From ZC4RG29 sp035304385 (GTDB taxonomy: Bacteria > Bacteroidota > Bacteroidia > Cytophagales > Cyclobacteriaceae): a DNA stretch of 64,000 nt. Position 1 is the stretch's first letter. The number at the start of each line of letters is the position of its first letter. The stretch spans positions 124,001-188,000 of the forward strand of contig DATGQD010000065.1 of NCBI GenBank assembly GCA_035304385.1, in the 5' to 3' direction. Shown here piece by piece: positions 63,170-64,000 of the stretch. Both the position numbers and the translations under genes were made by a program. Below the pieces are notes generated by a model. The model made no database searches and was not told where the DNA came from. It was given only the letters and a program-made list of their open reading frames with translations.

Positions 63170-63826
63170 ATGGAAAGTATACTCTCCTTTCTCAGATCGC
63201 TGTCACGCAATAACAACCGGGAATGGTTCGAAAAGAACAAAGGCCGATACCTAGCGGCGCGATCGGAGTTCGAGGAATTTATCGCCCGCCTTTGTAAGGA
63301 CCTTCCGTCAGTGGATCCGGTGCTCGCAGGAACGGATCCAAAGAAGTCGATCTTTCGCATCTATCGCGACGTTCGGTTCAGCAAGGACAAGCGGCCCTAT
63401 AAGACCAACTTTGCGGCGGCATTTTCCGCCTCCGGCAAGGGCTTGGGAACACCGGGATATTATCTGCATATCGAACCGGGCGGAAAGAGTATGGTGGCCG
63501 GGGGATTGTACATGCCCGAGGCCGAAAAGCTGGCTAAGGTCAGACAGGAAATCGACTACAACGGCGAATCACTTCATCGCATCCTTTCCGACAAGAAGTT
63601 CAGGAAATGGTATGACGGTTTGTGGGATGGGGATCGGCTGAAAACCGTTCCGCGTGGCTATCCGAAAGATCACCCGGATGCCGACCTATTACGGTTGAAA
63701 AGTTTCATCGCGGAATATGTGTTCCCGGACGACGCGGTTAAGAGTCCCAGATTCTATAAATCCGTACTTGCCGGTTTCGGCGCGCTGGCACCCCTCAACG
63801 CCTATTTAACCGAGGCTATTTCGTAG
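63170..63826 (+). CDS. DUF2461 domain protein
   Basis: A 218-residue protein matching the DUF2461/TIGR02453 family over its whole length (NNREWFEKNKGRY, FRIYRDVRFSKDKRPYKTNF, GYYLHIEPGGKSMVAGGLY, VPRGYPKDHPDADLL). The function is unknown. The family is widespread and its conserved Arg, Asp and Lys residues suggest an enzyme. It lies 57 bases after murF on the same strand. Confidence 0.92.
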   Translation: MESILSFLRSLSRNNNREWFEKNKGRYLAARSEFEEFIARLCKDLPSVDPVLAGTDPKKSIFRIYRDVRFSKDKRPYKTNFAAAFSASGKGLGTPGYYLHIEPGGKSMVAGGLYMPEAEKLAKVRQEIDYNGESLHRILSDKKFRKWYDGLWDGDRLKTVPRGYPKDHPDADLLRLKSFIAEYVFPDDAVKSPRFYKSVLAGFGALAPLNAYLTEAIS

Positions 63827-63840
63827 CCAGACGCTGTGTA

Positions 63841-63970
63841 GGGACGCACGGCGTGCGTCCCTCGAATCCCTGCAGTAACGCCGTGTAGGGAAAATGACGG
63901 TGTTGCGTCCCGGATCCGATACACGTACGAATGGTCGGGCGGGGTGGCTCCGGGACGCACGCCGTGCGTC
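63841..63970. repeat. GGGACGCAC palindromic intergenic elements
   Basis: GGGACGCAC-GGC-GTGCGTCCC forms a perfect 9-base hairpin at 63841-63861. A related GGGACGCAC-GCC-GTGCGTC lies at 63952-63970. GCGTCCC appears again at 63905-63911. The segment 63827-64000 shows no gene. Confidence 0.75.
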
Positions 63971-64000
63971 TTTGAAAAGAATTTGGTCCCGGTATGGTGA

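Noticed and set aside
1..64000. tRNA, rRNA, prophage or insertion sequence
   Set aside because: I looked through the gaps and found no cloverleaf-like sequence, no rRNA segments, and no transposase, integrase or phage-type proteins.

Overview
The window is a densely packed chromosomal segment of a Bacteroidota bacterium, most likely of the Cytophagales type. The grounds are: proteins with type IX secretion (T9SS) C-terminal signals and a PorZ-like T9SS component, a TonB/TonB-dependent receptor pair, bacillithiol biosynthesis (BshC), a fused alpha/beta E1 2-oxoacid dehydrogenase, DUF4295 beside L33/L28, TAnnTTTG-type -7 promoter boxes, and the purH-mreBCD-mrdA-rodA gene order. GC content is moderate and even. 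I see no prophage, transposase, rRNA, tRNA or CRISPR array.

Layout. 1-5.7 kb (minus): a partial CcoI-like copper P-type ATPase cut by the window edge, a secreted DUF3108-like protein, recO, porZ and tdk. 5.9-14.2 kb: one plus-strand protein of unknown function, then the minus-strand cell-shape operon purH-mreB-mreC-mreD-mrdA-rodA behind a good promoter. 14.3-19 kb: an omega-amidase/aminotransferase pair, def, ruvX, a DHFR-like reductase and a hemerythrin-type protein. 19.2-24 kb: a C-terminal processing protease, homogentisate dioxygenase, purN and a UbiA-family prenyltransferase. 24-26.6 kb: a TonB-dependent receptor preceded by a recognisable TPP riboswitch, so probably a thiamin uptake receptor. 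26.7-34.1 kb: a biotin carrier protein, pyrH-frr, PEP carboxylase, a 2OG-Fe(II) oxygenase and a chromate transporter.

34.1-40 kb (minus): tonB, an outer-membrane-like protein, a very basic secreted protein with five exact-length 46-residue repeats, and the fused E1. 40-50.8 kb (plus): an M16 peptidase, ispF, mnmD, gltBD behind a structured leader, and the aguB/aguA pair for putrescine synthesis. 50.8-58.9 kb: 5-FTHF cyclo-ligase, bshC, rimO, a triplicated DUF6452-like lipoprotein with its DUF6048-like partner, ftsY, the DUF4295-L33-L28 cluster and a HAD phosphatase. 58.9-64 kb: a 0.6 kb gene-free stretch filled with palindromic repeats, a T9SS-exported FG-GAP protein, murF, a DUF2461 protein and further palindromes at the edge.

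Most of the content is housekeeping. The points most worth following are the TPP-riboswitch-controlled receptor, the 46-residue-repeat secreted protein, the array of GTCCC/GGGAC palindromes at 59.0-59.5 kb, the gltB leader and the triplicated DUF6452-like lipoprotein. Starts were moved inward from the longest reading frame where family length or overlap with a neighbour demanded it, as noted in each entry.
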